DNA from: Rhodospirillales bacterium
GTDB lineage: Bacteria > Pseudomonadota > Alphaproteobacteria > Rhodospirillales > Casp-alpha2
DNA: 5,953 nucleotides
NCBI GenBank assembly: GCA_030727885.1
Contig: JANRAT010000154.1
Coordinates: forward strand, 1 to 5,953
Reading direction: 5' to 3'
The notes under the pieces: model-generated
The model's input: the letters and a program-made list of their open reading frames with translations, nothing else
Database searches by the model: none
What the model was told of the DNA's origin: nothing
Made by a program: the position numbers and the translations under genes
Shown here: one piece after another, positions 4,949 through 5,953 of the stretch
Layout: every line of letters starts with the position of its first letter
Position numbering within the stretch: the first letter of the stretch is position 1

Positions 4949-5953
4949 ATGCCGCAATCATTACGCCCGAAACATTGGCCCCGTGCCAGTTATGATCCTC
5001 ACTATGACCCGCTGGTCGATGCCGGCCCGGGCCATAATCGCGATTATGCGCCGACCTACTGGATCGGCACCGCTGGGCCGCCACCGGGAGATGACGGTCC
5101 GGTATCCGGCGACATGGATGTTGATGTGGTGGTCGTCGGATCAGGCTACACCGGTTTGTCCTGCGCCATTCATCTGGCCAAGGATCACGGCATCAAGGCC
5201 ACCGTGCTGGATGCCAACACCGTGGCCTGGGGCTGCTCGACCCGCAACGGCGGGCAGGCACAGATTTCTTCCGGCCGCCTAAAACGCTCGCAATGGATCG
5301 AACGCTGGGGTGTTGATGTTGCGAAGAAAATGCATAACGAAATTGCCGAGGCTTTCGACCTGTTCCGGGATCTGATCGGGTCCGGCGAATTTGACTGCGA
5401 ACCACAGGAAGGCGGGCATTTCTATATCGCCCACAAGCCCGGCGTCATGGCCCGTCTGGAAAAGGAATCCAAGCTGCTGAATGACATCTTCGGCTATGGC
5501 TCGCGTATCATGAGCCGCGAAGAACTGCATGAGAGATTCGTCAAGGATCAGGAAGCAGCAGGTGCCATGCACGAGCCGGACGGCACTTCTATTCACGCAG
5601 CCAAACTGGCTTTCGGCTATCAAAATCTGGCCCGCAAGCTGGGCGCGACCGTCCACCCGGCAAGCCCGGTGATGGGCTGGAAGATCGTCGACGGCGTGCA
5701 TCATCTGACGACACCGGGCGGCACCGTGCGCGCCCGCGCAGTCGCTCTGGCAACCGCCGGCTACACGCCGCCGGGCCTCAACAACCGCACCAAGAACCGC
5801 CTGATGCCGATCCTCTCCAACTCAATCGTGACGCGTCCGCTGAGTCCCGAAGAAAAAGAGGCCTGCGGCTTCCAGACCCTCTCGCCGCTGACCGATACAC
5901 GCACCCTGCGACATTATTATCGACTGCTGCCGGACGACCGTGTGCAGATCGGC
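4949..5953 (+). CDS. FAD-dependent amine oxidase, PuuB/DadA-like, cut by right window edge
   Basis: N-terminal 335 residues of a flavoprotein of the D-amino-acid-oxidase/DadA superfamily, closest by eye to gamma-glutamylputrescine oxidase (PuuB). Such enzymes oxidise amines or amino acids to an imine that hydrolyses to aldehyde or keto acid plus ammonia. Seen: the FAD-binding motif GSGYTGLSCAIHLA at 64-77, the strand-end acid in VLDA at 86-89 (Asp88), and STRNGGQ at 97-103, matching the SGRNGGQ motif as I recall it from PuuB. The segment FDCEPQEGGHFYIAH, about 45 residues later, resembles the PuuB substrate-domain strand. A leader of about 60 residues rich in Pro, Tyr and Asp precedes the FAD motif, longer than I recall for PuuB, and is not a signal peptide. 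The C-terminal part, with the second half of the FAD site, lies beyond the window. It follows the NTF2-like gene in the same probable operon. Superfamily is firm; substrate is a guess. Confidence 0.9.
   Translation, partial: MPQSLRPKHWPRASYDPHYDPLVDAGPGHNRDYAPTYWIGTAGPPPGDDGPVSGDMDVDVVVVGSGYTGLSCAIHLAKDHGIKATVLDANTVAWGCSTRNGGQAQISSGRLKRSQWIERWGVDVAKKMHNEIAEAFDLFRDLIGSGEFDCEPQEGGHFYIAHKPGVMARLEKESKLLNDIFGYGSRIMSREELHERFVKDQEAAGAMHEPDGTSIHAAKLAFGYQNLARKLGATVHPASPVMGWKIVDGVHHLTTPGGTVRARAVALATAGYTPPGLNNRTKNRLMPILSNSIVTRPLSPEEKEACGFQTLSPLTDTRTLRHYYRLLPDDRVQIG

Noticed and set aside
1..5953. Mobile elements, CRISPR arrays, tRNA genes or phage-like genes
   Set aside because: No transposase or integrase motifs, no long terminal inverted repeats, no spaced repeat array and no tRNA-like cloverleaf was recognised on either strand by eye.

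Overview
The window is protein-coding DNA packed with redox enzymes. It is moderately GC-rich by eye, with G/C-rich third positions, short intergenic gaps and Shine-Dalgarno-type start sites. The gene families and the operator-like repeats suggest a proteobacterium, most likely an alphaproteobacterium. That assignment is an inference from style, since there is no rRNA or other taxonomic marker here. No tRNA, rRNA, CRISPR, insertion sequence or prophage gene is visible, and no stretch longer than about 160 bases lacks a gene.

Left half, minus strand (transcribed right to left): two aldo/keto reductases (AKRs) of the same superfamily lie in tandem with a 30-base gap, the upstream one at 1482-2453 and the downstream one at 438-1451. 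After a further 126 bases comes the N-terminal part of a classical short-chain dehydrogenase/reductase (SDR), cut by the left edge at base 1. Both AKRs keep the full Asp/Tyr/Lys/His catalytic tetrad, and the SDR keeps its cofactor glycine motif and NNAG.

Right half, plus strand: diverging from the AKRs across 161 bases is a 586-residue flavin monooxygenase. An NTF2/SnoaL-like domain of about 140 residues is fused in front of a complete FMO core, the layout of the type II FMO group that includes Baeyer-Villiger enzymes. After a 149-base gap come a 128-residue stand-alone NTF2/SnoaL-like protein and, 37 bases further on, an FAD-dependent amine oxidase of the PuuB/DadA type, cut by the right edge.

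The most interesting non-coding element is in the 149-base gap (4376-4524). Two near-identical 14-mers, AAACTGGACCTATC and AAACTGGACGTATC, are spaced 22 bases apart, with a weaker third copy 23 bases further on. The first copy is also one arm of a 23-base near-perfect palindrome. The CTGGAC-N-TA core resembles the direct-repeat operators recalled for MocR/GntR-type, PLP-binding regulators such as TauR, which control amine and taurine catabolism. That fits an amine oxidase operon directly downstream. No regulator gene is in the window.

Overall the region looks like an accessory catabolic or detoxification locus. A ketone, aldehyde or heteroatom substrate could be oxidised by the FMO, carbonyls could be reduced by the AKR/SDR set, and an amine oxidised by the PuuB-like enzyme. 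The specific substrates cannot be read from the sequence, and a shared pathway is only a hypothesis.
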